From Pelobates cultripes (Eukaryota; Chordata; Amphibia; Anura; Pelobatidae): DNA of 64,000 bases. The translations under genes were made by a program, and so were the position numbers. The DNA is taken from positions 88,794,351 to 88,858,350 of the forward strand of contig OW240916.1 of NCBI GenBank assembly GCA_933207985.1. Direction: 5' to 3'. Under the pieces are notes generated by a model that ran no database searches, was not told where the DNA came from, and saw only the letters and a list, made by a program, of their open reading frames with translations. Below are positions 10,973 through 21,780 of the stretch, one piece after another (positions within the stretch are counted from its first letter, which is position 1; the number at the start of each line of letters is the position of its first letter).

Positions 10973-11096
10973 AAGCGTGCACAGCCACTACAGTGAAACT
11001 GCGCATGGCTCATTAAATCAGTTATGGTTCCTTTGATTGCTCCATCAGTTACTTGGATAACTGTGGTAATTCTAGAGCTAATACATGTCGACGAGT
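10973..11096 (+). pseudogene. 18S rRNA fragment (pseudogene)
   Basis: TACAGTGAAACTGCGCATGG, TTAAATCAGTTATGGTTCC, TTACTTGGATAACTGTGG and TTCTAGAGCTAATACATG occur in the order and spacing found near the 5' end of eukaryotic 18S rRNA (about positions 70-195). The intervening TTTGATTGCTCCATC resembles the amphibian form more than the mammalian one, from memory. The piece is about 125 bp with scattered substitutions. It begins and ends against hAT transposase sequence on both sides. Part of it is read by chance into the hAT frame on the minus strand. It is far too short to be a functional rRNA gene. Confidence 0.85.
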
Positions 11097-11340
11097 GCTA
11101 GGGGACACCACTCTGTTTTTGCACCCTGCTCCCTCTTATGCGGTGCTGGTTCCTCTGTGTGACCACCGCCTCTTCCTCTAAACTGCACATGTCACTCGCA
11201 TGACCTTTATTCCATGTGGGGTCTAGGACCTCATCATCCTCCACTTCATCTTCCACCCACACCTCAACCCTGCCCACCTTGATGGTCTGCACACTGCAGA
11301 AAGCCACAGCAGTTGGCACCTGTATTTTTTCAGCATGTAA
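11097..11340 (-). pseudogene. hAT transposase fragment B
   Basis: CTAGGGGACACCACTCTG followed by TTTTTGCACCCTGCTC resembles the start of fragment A at about 10335 (CTAGGGGACGGCCGCTCCG, then GCTTTTGCACCCTACTC). This suggests a second, adjacent piece of the same family. The minus-strand frame (11098-11319) has an acidic run EDEVEDDEVLD followed by DPTWNKGHASDM. It is separated from fragment A by the 18S fragment. Confidence 0.45.
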
Positions 11341-12318
11341 AGTTCACTAAGAATAACTTACTGAAATGGCAAACACTATAATTGGTACAGCCTGTAGATT
11401 AGTGATAAAGATTATGGTCCCAGGTGTGTCCTGGAGCCCTCCCATTGTAAGTAGTCAGCTTGCAATTTGACAATTTACCTGGGTTCCACTTGGTGTTGGT
11501 AGCACCTTCCTGTGCTGGCAGATCCTGAACAGGAGCATCAGGCACCGGGGGCCTGCTGGTAACTTCCTCCCATTGAAAGTTGTCAAGCTGGAGTGGTAAT
11601 GCTGTGTGGAGTGTTAAAGATTCAAAGTGCAAGTAATCTAAATTGTATCTCCAAATATTTCATATACAGTATAATGGCAACCTATTAAAAACTTGTGCGG
11701 TATACTTCAATAACTCATTATTCTTTTGCAGGCCAACTGAACATCCAGAATGACAAACATGTTTCAGAGTTGGGTTTTTCATTTTTTTAAGCTTGTTTTT
11801 TGATATTTATACACTTTTTAAAATATATTTTTATTCACATGTTTAAAATCACTGAAAAATTTAAATTGTAAAGTCTGCAAAGGACATATGGAAATTGTTT
11901 TAGAATTGTATACAGTTTTCCCTATAAACTGACCTCTCAGTTTGACTTGTGAGGGTATTGCCCCAGAATTACAATATTGTTTAAGTACCTCTTAGCTATT
12001 GATAACTGGTTTAAATATGGCGGCTTGTTATCTGGTAGTTTCTAGTTTAGAAAATATCAATCTGTTTTCTATCACTTAGATCTGTTTAACAAGTGTTGTA
12101 GGTGTGAAACAATATTACAAGTGACCGATGTAGTAAATTCGAATCAAAGTTCCATTTGCAAAAAAAAATTATTGCCCATCTTCTGTGGGTTATTGCATTT
12201 TTAAGATGTAGACTTATTGTATCACACTAGCCATGCACAGGTAGATTGTCTGGCACGTTATTTTTGTGTTTGGTTTTTAACTTTGTAGTTGTGTCGTTGC
12301 ACAATATAGAAATGTATA
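11341..12318. other. Intergenic, nothing recognised
   Basis: AT-rich with no family motif. The short frames seen near 11399-11632 and 12227-12409 carry no recognisable domain. Confidence 0.4.
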
Positions 12319-13537
12319 TTAACCCCTTCAGGACGGAGTCAATAGTGAACGTTCTGATCAAAACAAAACGTAAACAAAAAACTGGAATTTGCGCTATATG
12401 TCTGTTCACTCGTAGTTCCCCTCTTTCATATTATATGCACCCACACATATTATATATCATTTTGTTCAGGAGAAACAGGGCTTTAATTTATCATTAACTA
12501 TTCATTTTGGGAACATAATTTATTATGAATAATGAAAATAAGATTTTTTTTTTTAAATTAGTATTTCCATCTAACATTTTAGCTGTGAATGTCATAATAC
12601 TGGTAAGGATTACTGCAAAAAAAAATGCACATATTTGTAATCAGCGATGTCTCATGAGTACAACAGTACCCCCCATTAATAGGTTTTATAGTGTTTTGGA
12701 AAAGTTACAGGGTCAAATATAGAACGTTCCATTTTCAAATTGAAATTTTCCAGATTAGTAATGTTACCTTTGAGACGGTGTGGTAGCCCAGGAGTGAGAA
12801 TTACCCCCATAATGGCATACCATTTGAAAACGTAGACAACCCAAAGTTTGAAAGTGGGGTATGTTTAGTCTTTTTTAGTAGCCACTTAGTCACAAACACT
12901 GGCCAAAGTTAGCGTTCATATTTGTTTTTGTGTGAAAAAAAGCAAAAAACTAATATTTCTCCAGTGTTTGTGACTAAGTGGCTACTAAGAAAGACTGGAC
13001 ATACCCCACTTGCAATACCTTGGGTTGTCTACTTTCGCATATGGTATGCCATCATGGGGGTAATTCTCATTCCTGGGCTACCATACGCTCTCAAAGGCAA
13101 CATAACCAATCTGGCAAATTTCAATGTCAAAAAAATGAAATGCAAGCCTTATATGTGACTCTCTAACTTTCCAAAACACCATAAAACCTGTACATGGGGG
13201 TACTGTTATTCTCGGGAGACTTCACCAAACACAAATATTAGTGTTTTAAAACAGTAAAACATATTACAACAATAATATAGTCCATAAAAGTGACGTTTGT
13301 TAGTTAAAAATGCAAAAAACATCACTTTTACTTAAAATATCATCGTTTTTACACCTGCACTGTGAATGTTTACATGGTGTGTTCAATAAAAACATGGCAA
13401 CATTTCATTCTTTGTGTGTTATTAGTTTAAGCAGACTGTGATTGTCTATTGTTGTGACTTAGATGATGATCAGATCACATTTTGTGACCAATTTGTGCAG
13501 AAATACACTTAAAATACACTTTGTATGACGTTACACA

Positions 13538-13600
13538 TATATAATATGTATATATATTATATATATAATATATACACATATATTATATATATAAATACAT
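13538..13600. repeat. AT-rich simple repeat
   Basis: Irregular ATATATA/TATATAT tract with short palindromes, inside the TTAA-flanked element. Confidence 0.8.
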
Positions 13601-13647
13601 TTCTATTTTTTTAAAAACATGTTTAATAATTTTATTTTTACTTTCCC

Positions 13648-13695
13648 ACCAGCAGGGGGACTGTCTGAGATTTCAGACAGTCCCCCTGCTGGCAG
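13648..13695. repeat. Hairpin 1 of TTAA element
   Basis: CCAGCAGGGGGACTGTCTGA pairs with TCAGACAGTCCCCCTGCTGG across a short loop. GC-rich and apparently perfect. Confidence 0.9.
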
Positions 13696-13713
13696 ATCCA
13701 CAGCCAGCTATAG

Positions 13714-13757
13714 GGGGCCATGTGATCGCTCTTTGAGAGCGATCACATGGCCCCTGG
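13714..13757. repeat. Hairpin 2 of TTAA element
   Basis: GGGGCCATGTGATCGCTCT pairs with AGAGCGATCACATGGCCCC with a two-base loop. Perfect by eye. Confidence 0.9.
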
Positions 13758-13837
13758 GGGCCTCTTTTGCCATGCCTGTCAGGCAGTCCTCCCGAACCGG
13801 AGCACCGGGAAGGTAAGTAATCCAGGGGCTTCAGCCG

Positions 13838-13913
13838 TTACGGCGTTCTATGCCGCCGCAATGGCTTTAAAGCCCTTTTAAATGGGGACGGCATAGAACG
13901 CCATAACGGCGTT
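13838..13913. repeat. Hairpin 3 of TTAA element
   Basis: CGTTACGGCGTTCTATGCCG pairs with CGGCATAGAACGCCATAACG around a loop that itself contains GGCTTTAAAGCC. It lies next to the right terminus. Confidence 0.85.
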
Positions 13914-13923
13914 AAGGGGTTAA

Positions 13924-14345
13924 TGCTTCTGTGTATGAAGCGATCACAATAACACTTATTTTTCACTTAAAAAAAAAAAAATCAGGCTAAACAAAAATTG
14001 GTAATTAACAATATGACATCCGAAAAGCACATGAAAGGATGCTGTATGATTTTTTAAAGCCACTGGTTGGCCCATACATATTTTAAAACTTGTTTAATTT
14101 TGTTATAGCATGACTTGTAGTCTTTTTTTTAACTTGTCTATAATACATATTTTTGTATGACAGTATGTTTTTTCATTGATTATTGAATTTTAATGGTCTA
14201 AGATAATTAACATGTCAACAGGGAAACGTAACCCGAATTATTTGTCTCATTCTTGCCTTCTATACTACCTGCATCATAGGCAACATTTATTTGTATTTAG
14301 ACTTTCTAGAGAAGCGGTAACTAGCCAGTGTTGCACACATACACC
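13924..14345. other. Intergenic, nothing recognised
   Basis: AT-rich stretch between the TTAA element and the tandem array. The first about 130 bases upstream of the array may belong to the same hAT-like element, but no terminus was found. Confidence 0.35.
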
Positions 14346-15240
14346 AGATATGAAGTGCACACCCCAAATGTACTATTTAGCACCCAAAAAATTTGAATTT
14401 TTAAAACTGCGGTGTAACCACAGTACTTGACGGTTCTATTTGACTCTCAGATATGAAGTGCACACCCCAAATGTACTATTTAGCACCAAAAGAATTTGAA
14501 TTTTTAAAACTGCGATGTAACCACAGTATTTGACGGTTCTATTTGACTCTCAGATATGAAGTGCACACCCCAAATGTACTATTTATCACCACAAAAATTA
14601 GAATTTTTAAAAGTGTGCTGTAACCACAGTATTTGACGGTTCTATTTGACTCTCAGATATGAAGTGCACACCCCAAATGTACTATTTAGCACCAGAAGAA
14701 TTTAAATTTTTAAAACTGCGATGTAACCACAGTATTTGACGGTTCTATTTGACTCTCAGATATGAAGTGCACACCCCAAATGTACTATTTATCACCACAA
14801 AAATTAGAATTTTTAAAAGTGTGCTGTAACCACAGTATTTGACGGTTCTATTTGACTCTCAGATGATATGAAGTGCACCACAGGCCGTAAATGTACTATT
14901 TAGCACCCAAAAAATTAGAATTTTTCAAAGTGCGATGTAACTACAGTATTTGACGGTTCTATTTAACTCTCAGATATGAAGTGCATGCCCCAAATTTACT
15001 TTTTAGCACCAAAAAAAAATTGAATTGGTCAAACTGCAATGTAACCACAGTATTTGACGGTTCTATTTGACTCTCAGATATGAAGTGCACCGCAGGCTGC
15101 AAAAGTACTATTTAGCACAAAAAAGTGTGCTTTTTTAAACCAACAATGTAACAGTAGTATTTAAGGGTTCTATTAGACTGCAAGAAATGCAGTACGCAAA
15201 TGTACTATTTAGCACCCAAAAAATTGCAGCATTTAAAAAT
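14346..15240. repeat. 103-bp tandem array, about 9 units
   Basis: Each unit begins AGATATGAAGTGCACACC and runs through CAAATGTACTATTTAGCACC to GACGGTTCTATTTGACTCTC. Unit starts were read at about 14346, 14449, 14552, 14655, 14758, 14861, 14972, 15076 and 15183, so the spacing is 103 bp for the first six and 104-111 bp later. Units 2 and 4 resemble each other, and units 3 and 5 share ACCACAAAAATTAG and GTGTGCTGTAACC. That indicates a two-unit (206-bp) higher-order repeat. Divergence rises toward the right end. Confidence 0.9.
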
Positions 15241-15766
15241 GCCTAGATGTTGCCCACTGAACTACCAGAACAGGATTAAAGTAATGTGACTGGCACACAT
15301 GCAGTTGCAAGTGCACTGCACTCTCTGTGGCACTGGGCTCAGGGCAGGGTACAAAAATGTAGTATAGCACCCACAAAAATAATCGCTGTAGTTTGCAGAT
15401 TCAACACCAGAATTCTTTCCTAATCTGTCCCTCACAGCTGCAGCATCCTCTCCCTACACTAATAACAGCTCATGTGACGTGCGGCGCTACGTGACTCCAG
15501 CTTATATATAGAGGCTGGGTCACATGCTGCACTGGCCAATCACAGCCATGCCATTAGTAGGCATGGCTGTGATGGCTTCTAAGGGCACACAAGTCAAATG
15601 CTTGTTGATTGGCTGCCCTGCAGCCTTTCAAAACGCACCATTAAATTGCCGAACACCGAACTCCAACCCGAACATACACTGAAATGTCTGTGTTCGGGTC
15701 CGGGGTCCAAAAACCGTAATGTTCAGTACGAACCCAAACTTTACAGTTCGGGTTCACTCAACTCTA
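15241..15766. mobile_element. hAT-like element right end
   Basis: Subterminal sequence with repeated CCGAAC/GTTCGGGT motifs (about 15645-15755) ends GTTCGGGTTCACTCAACTCT. Such GTTCGG-rich ends are seen in hAT-type elements in frogs, and the other hATs here (35759, 56510) also have CGAAC-rich ends. A perfect hairpin, CACAGCCATGCC/GGCATGGCTGTG, lies at about 15541-15573. The tandem array upstream is probably internal to this element. No left end or target duplication was identified. Confidence 0.5.
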
Positions 15767-15780
15767 CCAGGAAGCTCTGC

Positions 15781-15966
15781 TTATAGTAGCGGTTGGTTAG
15801 TGGAAAGTGTTTTTGGGTTGTAAAGTGGGTTTCCTGAACCATGAGTACCATAAACCATGAGTACATCTGCTCTTTGTCTGTGCGCCCACCTGAGTAATGT
15901 GTGCCTTTTCTTGGGTGAGTTGAGTCCCTTGACATTGAGCGAAAGGCACTTAATCTGTATTGGCAT
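15781..15966 (-). pseudogene. Tx1/L1-like ORF2, N-terminal endonuclease start
   Basis: From the ATG at about 15966 the minus-strand frame reads MPIQIKCLSLNVKGLNSP then KKRHTLLRWAHRQRADVLM and GTHGSGNPLYNP. This matches the start of the apurinic-type endonuclease of L1/Tx1 ORF2 (NVKGLNSP and the position of QETH, here damaged to YGTH). It stops at 15781 next to the hAT-like end, so the rest of ORF2 is missing. Confidence 0.75.
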
Positions 15967-17429
15967 CTTGGTCTCTAGTGTTAGTGCTGTGTTAAATTTA
16001 TAAGGTAAGTATGTGCCTCTAGGCAAGGTGGGAGGTAGGGGAGTGAGGGGAGGGGAAAAGTGGGGGAGGGGTGGTTGGACCCCGCCGCCCGAGCCCACTG
16101 GGTAGGGGAGGTAGGGGCTATTGGGCTTACAAACTATACCAGTAGAGTGTGGGTTCTGTCACCTGACCACTCCTCTGTGCGGGTGGAGGGGGTTTCGAGG
16201 GTTGTCGGTGAGGGTGGAAGATGTATGTAGCAACCATCTAAGAGATTAGTCTCAGTCAGGCGATCTCGGCTATTTATTAGCCTTGAGATTGAATTGTCAG
16301 TATGTCTGCTCTTCCCCTAACCTGTCCGGGAAAGTCATCTTTGAGTGTATTCATCATGCATTTTAACAAGGGTTAAACATTCAACATCTGCATATAACTT
16401 AGTAACTTTTAAAACATTAAATTTTAGCGTTGAAGACACCTGTTATTCTCGAATTCCACCCCACAGTGCAGACTATTGTCTGAATAGTGCTGTGGTGGGT
16501 ATGTCTGGCTCGCTATCTTTGCTTGTCGCTTGCGAGATCTGTACTGGGGTCCCGGGGGAGAAGGATCTGTGTCCCACGGCAGGGATCTGTGTCCCTGCCA
16601 TGTGCTTACCTTTCTGCCTGCCTGAGTTAGCTAAGGTTTTCAAAGTGGTGTGTTGGTTGGTCTGGTCTCACTTCTGTCGTTACTCTTGCTAGGTCTGGTT
16701 TTCGTCAGCTCGTGATCCTGTTACGGTGCTTTATGCTTGGGGCCGAGGGGACGTGCCCTTGTTCCCAGATTCATCCCCGATCCCAGTAGTATTGTGCTGG
16801 CATTGTCACCTGGGCCCATAACACCCTCATCCCCTCACCTCAAATTGGGGCCGGGGAGGGCAAGGGGAGGAGGGAGCACGAGCGCCCCATTATCCTCCCC
16901 CATGCTCCATGCTGTTTACATTTTCATGTACATCCACATTTAAACATTTAGTTCTGTATTTCTATATTCCTCCCAATTGGGCTGTAATTCAAGATAGCCT
17001 AAGAAATAACTCATAATCCCCCCCTTGTAGTACAGTCATTGAACCTTAGGGTTGTTGTATTAGGCGTCCCTCCGGTTGTAGTGTGTGCTGCCTTGAATGT
17101 CCCTTCTAGCTCCACTCAATGTGGTTAGGCTTAGTGGTTTTTAGGAACAGGGGGAGTCCCGGGTATCATATGGGCAATGGGGGTGCAAGGTGTGGGCTGA
17201 TGTGTATGGGGTCAGAGTGGGGAAATAGAGGGGGTGTTTACACTTGCATTCTTCCCAGTGGTGGAATTAATCTGTGTGATCTGCTTTCCAGGATCTTTTC
17301 CCTTTATATCTCTCCTTGGTGGTTATGTTGTCTAGGCAGCTGTTAAGTAGGCAAGTGTGTCCAGTGAGTGGGCGAATGTGAGGGATCGGTGTCGGTTCTC
17401 TGCAGTTCATCCGAGGAGGCAGGGGATCC
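15967..17429 (-). mobile_element. Inter-ORF spacer of Tx1/L1-like element A
   Basis: About 1.4 kb of purine-rich-on-plus sequence lies between ORF1 and ORF2 of one minus-strand element. Open frames here (16345-16692, 16737-16943, 17119-17346) carry no domain I recognise. The second Tx1/L1-like copy at 46.6-53.3 kb has a spacer of similar size, so this seems to be a family trait rather than an insertion. Confidence 0.5.
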
Positions 17430-18289
17430 CTAGTGTCTGGTCTTTATGTAAGTCGCTGTGGTTGATAGGACTCTCGCCTGGATGGTCTCCTTCTTCTCGG
17501 TGAGGATGGCATGTTTCGTTCCTTGCGGGGTCTCTGTCGTGGTGCCATGTCGATGCGTGGTAGGCCTAGTTGTGCCGCGTGGGCCTCAGAAATGTCATGC
17601 AGGACATACATTCTGTCTTCTTTGCACACATTTTGAAAGGGTGTCTCCATGCATAACGAAGTCTCTGTTGCGTGAGGGCCATTGTTAGTGGGCTAAGTGC
17701 TCTCCTTTTCTGTAGTGTACTGGGGGCCAGGTCTTGAAAGAACTGGACCTGGTGTCCTTCTATTTGCAGTGGGGTGTCTCTTGTGGCCCTCATAAAGCGC
17801 TTCTTTTACGTGAAAGTAGTGCATGCAAATTATGACATTGCGTGGCTGATTGGCGTTTGCTGATGGTGCACGGAGGGCCCTGTGTGCTCTGTCCAGAAGT
17901 AATTCTGCTGGGGGTGCCTCTGGTAGGAGGCTGCAAAATGTTTCTCTAAGTGCTGAGTGGAGTAGTTCTTGTGTGATTGTTTCAGGCAGTCCTCTAAATC
18001 GTATATTATTTCTATGTGAGCAGTTGTTGAGGTCTTCCTGAGTGTCTTCTAAGGCGCGCACTTGTTCACGCAATTCTTGCAGTGCCCTATCCTGTCTGGA
18101 GGCCATTGTAGTGATTTCCTCCATCTTGTCCTCAACTGTTAGTGTGTGTTTTGTTAGGTCTTCCAGGCTTTCTTTTATAGGTGTGAGATGTTTGGTTAAT
18201 TCTGCTGCCATATTAAGGTTAATATTTCTCAGCAGGTCTTTTAGGTCCCCTCTGCGCTCTCTTCTCTCCCGCCAGCTTCTGTGTCGCAC
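17430..18289 (-). pseudogene. Tx1/L1-like ORF1 (RNA-binding nucleoprotein)
   Basis: The minus-strand frame from 18289 begins MRHRSWRERRERRG. It has a long heptad-like coiled coil (roughly residues 20-90, ending LEDTQEDLNN), then an RRM-type segment with NNIRFRGLPE and DRAHRAL (roughly 95-150). A frameshift near 17693-17790 moves the C-terminal domain (QKRRALSPLTMALTQQRLRY, then WRHPF) into other frames down to about 17440. Order and motifs match L1 ORF1p, which coats L1 RNA as a trimer. The copy is not translatable as one protein. Confidence 0.8.
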
Positions 18290-18545
18290 TCTGAGTCCTG
18301 GTGCTCCTCTGCACGTTGTATGCTGCCATTTGTGCGGGCGCGGAATATCGGAGCCACCATCAATCCGTTCTTAGATTTTTTTCCCCATTTTCTTTCTCGG
18401 GGTGTCCCCCCGGGCACCAGCTGGGGCAGTGTGCTATATTTTTATCCAGCTTTATAGGCTGATATAAGCTATTTTATCGCCCAATGTTGCGGAGCTCTAA
18501 GCCTGTGCTTCCATCCGCTCCGGAAGTCAGGGGCTGCCCCCCCAG
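18290..18545 (-). mobile_element. 5' leader of Tx1/L1-like element A
   Basis: GC-richer sequence upstream of ORF1, continuing in frame-rich but unrecognised form until about 18545, where the repeat block with AGAAACGGGTTAG begins. The element's true 5' end was not defined. Confidence 0.4.
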
Positions 18546-19310
18546 AAACGGGTTAGTCATTTTAAAGCTGTTTTATGTTACTGATTTTTTTTGTCTCCAA
18601 TAAAGATAGCCCATTGGATCCTCTAAGCCTATCCTTTTATTCTATTTTATTTTATTATTATTATTTTTTTAATACATTTTTAAAATTCAGTAACATAAAA
18701 CAGCTTTAAAATCACTAATAAAGTGTTCATAAAGCCTCTTTGCAGGAGAAACGCGTTAGTAATTTTAAAGCTGTTTTATGTTACTGATTTTTTGTCTCCA
18801 ATAAAGATAGCTATTGGAGCCTCTAAGCCTATCCTTTTATTCTATTTTATTATTATTTTAAAAAAATATATAATTCCTTTCAACTCTCTCCAACACCCCC
18901 ACTGGAGGACTCGAGGAGTGACATGCTTGGTGGAGATCATACCACCTATGCCTACATATATTGAGCAATATCCAATTTGCTCTTCAATTGTGAGTATACC
19001 TCCATCTTTTATCATTTTATTCTGTATCATCCAGAGAGCACTATTTTGTGTTTCTATCCTCTTTTTTATATATCACTAACTATTCGAATACCGGCCCACT
19101 ACTATTTGAAAGGAGAAATACCCTACTACCTCTGGAGACCCCTCTTTTTGAGGACATCCAAGGACCATCAACATATCCAAAGACAGGGATTATACCGTCT
19201 AGGCGCACATACCCCTCTATACCTCCCTTCTTTTACACTTTTTTATTTTGCAGTGTGCAATTTTTTCAGATGTTCACAGTATGATAACATAGATAATGTT
19301 TGTAAATAGA
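18546..19310. mobile_element. Repeat with partial duplications, possibly Penelope-related
   Basis: Two direct copies (about 18550-18660 and 18752-18860) share TTTTAAAGCTGTTTTATGTT, TCCAATAAAGATAG and CCTCTAAGCCTATCC. An inverted piece at 18680-18722 (ACATAAAACAGCTTTAAAAT) lies between them. The second copy is preceded by GGAGAAACGCGTTAG, a motif commonly seen at the ends of Penelope-like elements. The region to 19310 (ATTATACCGTCTAGGCGC near 19190) looks like one repeat family. Identity is tentative. Confidence 0.35.
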
Positions 19311-20041
19311 GGTCTGGAGTTCACCATCATCAAATTATTTTTAACAAACTATTTTTAACAAATAAATGCATGAGGTAATTACATAATTACATTCACTAAT
19401 TTATTCAGTTGATTAAATGATAAACTGTGAAATTAATTGAGGTATGGAAATAAGCATTACAAAAAAAAAACATGTTGAGCTCAGGAGGGAAAGTAGGTAT
19501 CACAGATGGCAAACAGATAATGGTGGTGTTCTGTCCACTCTTTCCATATTTTCTCAAAGGAATATTTCACACAATTTCTTCATGGATTTTTGTAGTGTTC
19601 ATGGTTGTAATACAGAGGTTATTGTATTTACTATGACCAGCTATAGCGCTTTCACCAAGATATAGAGTATCCTTTGTTTCATAATACCGGTGAGAGTGGA
19701 GGAAACGTATCTTTGGAGCCACGGGTAAATTTATCTTGGTTAATTTTAAAATAGAGAGGTTTTCTATACAATAATAAAGCCTCCAAGAGAGAGGTGAAGT
19801 TTCAGAAAAGATTAGCTAGGTTTTGGGGGAGCATACACTGTCTCAAATAATGTGTAGTGCGTCCCCTGTGGGTCTCAGCATTTGGATGTACATTTTTTGT
19901 GGATTATAGTTATTTCCATGCTTACAGTAAGAAAATAATCCACAACAAAATTGTATATGTATTATGTATAGTATATATTGAGAGGTTTAGTTGGCAAAAT
20001 AAAGATTATCACATGTAGGTGCATTGGATATCACTATATGT
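19311..20041. other. Intergenic, nothing recognised
   Basis: AT-rich. The short frame at 19444-19665 has no domain I recognise. Confidence 0.4.
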
Positions 20042-20411
20042 TTAAAGGGACACTCCATTGCCCACCTTGCAGAACCTGCAGTTCTCTGAAGCATTTCCAA
20101 GCCATCCCCTTTTTACGCTGCCTGGACTTTCTGTTGTTGTTCAATCACAGACTTCTCAAAGCAGCTCAATTAGAAACCTTTTCAAAGGCAGGTGCTCTGG
20201 TGAATTGCCTGTCTCTTGAGTTTAGCAACCAGGAAGTAACATTACAGGCTGTCTGACAGCCAGGGGTGCAACAGGTTAACTTACAAAAGAGACAATTTAT
20301 ATTGAATTCTTCATTTTTATAAAATGAAAGAAAAAGAACACACTCTTCACACATAAAACACTTCAATAAGCTGTTGTGTTTTATGAGTCTGAAGTGTCCT
20401 TTTACTATTAA
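20042..20411. mobile_element. TTAA-flanked MITE
   Basis: Left end TTAAAGGGACACTCC and right end AGTGTCCTTTTACTATTAA are imperfect inverted copies, and TTAA lies at each end (20042-20045, 20408-20411). About 370 bp with no coding capacity. Related starts occur at about 56177 (TTAAAGGGACACAC) and 45563. Confidence 0.6.
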
Positions 20412-20469
20412 GGTTAAAAACAAAATCTTCATGTGGTAGGTGAAAACACTGTTTTGGGAATTGATAGAT

Positions 20470-21575
20470 GTAAGATCTAATTTTTGGGGACTTCAACATT
20501 CCCATTAACCCACCATTGACCTCAGTAGCCTCAAAACTACTTTCAATTTCCTTCTCCCTTGGGCTATCACAATGGGCTAAGTCCCCCACCCATGTAACAG
20601 GCAATACGCTTGATCTTATTTTCTCTCATGAATGTACAGTCTCTAATTTCTGCAACACTCCATTTCCTCTCTCTCTGATCACCACCTCTTATCATTTGCT
20701 CTCAATAGCCCCCTTCCCCATCATCCTCAGACTAACCCCGCTCAACTCAGAATAAACCTAAATTCTATTGACCTCCAGCATCTGTCAGCTGATATTGATT
20801 CCCAACTTCTATCCATTCCTACTTTCTCCTGTCCCTCACTGGCTATCTCGTCATATAACACTACACTCACCTCTGCCCTGGATGGTGCAGCCCCACTCCA
20901 AACATGCACCTCGAGGAGGATACGCCCCCAACCTTGACACACTAAATCAACACTCTCCCGTTCTGCTGAATGCTGCTGGAGGAAGTCAGACTTCCTCCAC
21001 TACAAATTCATGCTGCATTTATACAGCGTAGCCCTTGCCCTTGCCAAACAGTCATACTTTTCCTCCCTCATTAGTTCAATGCTCCCGCAATCCCCTACAT
21101 CTCTTTAATACCTTTAACTCCCTTCTTTGCCCTGTTGTGGCCACCCCCAAAACTAACCTTACAGCGCGTAACTTTGCTAGCTAATTTACTGACAAGATTG
21201 TACAGCTAAGGAAAGAACTCTCCCCACCTTGCCCCTCTCTTTCTCAACCACACCTGGATCATGCCTTTGCTACGCTTCAGACTTTCTCTCAGGCTACTGA
21301 ACAAGAGGTGGCTGTGCTTCTTCTTTGCTCTTGCCCTATCATTTGTCTGCTTGATCCTGTCCTGTCTCACCTTATTAGCGCTCTCTTCTCTTGTTTTGTG
21401 CCTTCCTTAACACACATCTTCAACTGTGCTCTCTCTCCAGGCATTGTCCCTGCTGCCCTTAAACATGCTACTGTAGTACCCATCTTGAAAAAAACATCTC
21501 TTGATCCATCCTCCCCTTGTAAAAATTGTCCTATATCCCTGCTCCCCTTTTCCTCAAAGCTTCTGGAAAGACGTG
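20470..21575 (+). pseudogene. L2-like LINE, endonuclease and early RT
   Basis: Reading across frames, 20475-20760 gives GDFNIPI followed by SPTHVTGNTLDLIFS, the endonuclease C-terminal motif of L2/CR1-type ORF2. After a decayed linker, 21308-21575 gives DPVLSHLISALF, LTHIFNCALSPGIVP, LKHATVVPILKKTSLD and LLPFSSKLLERRV, the finger region before the RT palm. Several frameshifts are visible. The match ends at about 21575 where LTR-like sequence begins, so the catalytic palm is missing. Confidence 0.8.
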
Positions 21576-21780
21576 TACCCCGGTTGGGTACCTCCGCCAA
21601 GGACCGCTTCCTAACTGGAACAGGCGACAAACCGCAGCACTTCTGCCCACAGTCACCGTGTCTTGACTGGGCTCCTGGAACCTCTCCTTCCTTGAGCCGA
21701 ATTGGGAATTCGCTCTGGACACCCCCAGGCACTGGACAACATTTAGTCTTGGGAGCTCTAGTCCTTACGAGGACTTAACA
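21576..21780 (-). mobile_element. LTR end fragment
   Basis: TGTACCCCGGTTGGGTACC then CTCCGCCAAGGACCGCTTCCT resembles, loosely, the end of the LTR at 45724 (ACTCCGACCGAGTACCCTCCG). Same superfamily is inferred. It truncates the L2-like fragment. Confidence 0.3.

Larger units (their letters stand above)
12323..13919. mobile_element. TTAA-flanked piggyBac-like palindromic element
   Basis: The element starts CCCCTTCAGGACGG and ends CGGCGTTAAGGGG, flanked by TTAA at 12319-12322 and 13920-13923, the duplication used by piggyBac-type transposases. The interior is a long imperfect palindrome centred near 12935: TTAGTAGCCACTTAGTCAC (about 12875) pairs with GTGACTAAGTGGCTACTAA (about 12970), and the arms extend to at least 12650 and 13230. 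Three perfect or near-perfect hairpins follow near the right end (13648-13695, 13714-13757, 13838-13913). It has no coding capacity, so it is non-autonomous. Confidence 0.7.

Noticed and set aside
10621..11016. 131-residue plus-strand frame
   Set aside because: It is the antisense of hAT transposase and 18S fragment sequence.
10973..11096. Functional rRNA gene
   Set aside because: Only about 125 bp of the 18S 5' part is present, with substitutions and no neighbouring rDNA.
14212..14430. 72-residue plus-strand frame
   Set aside because: It extends into the 103-bp tandem array and has no domain.
14346..15240. CRISPR or tRNA-like cluster
   Set aside because: Contiguous 103-bp tandem units with no spacers and no tRNA-like fold.
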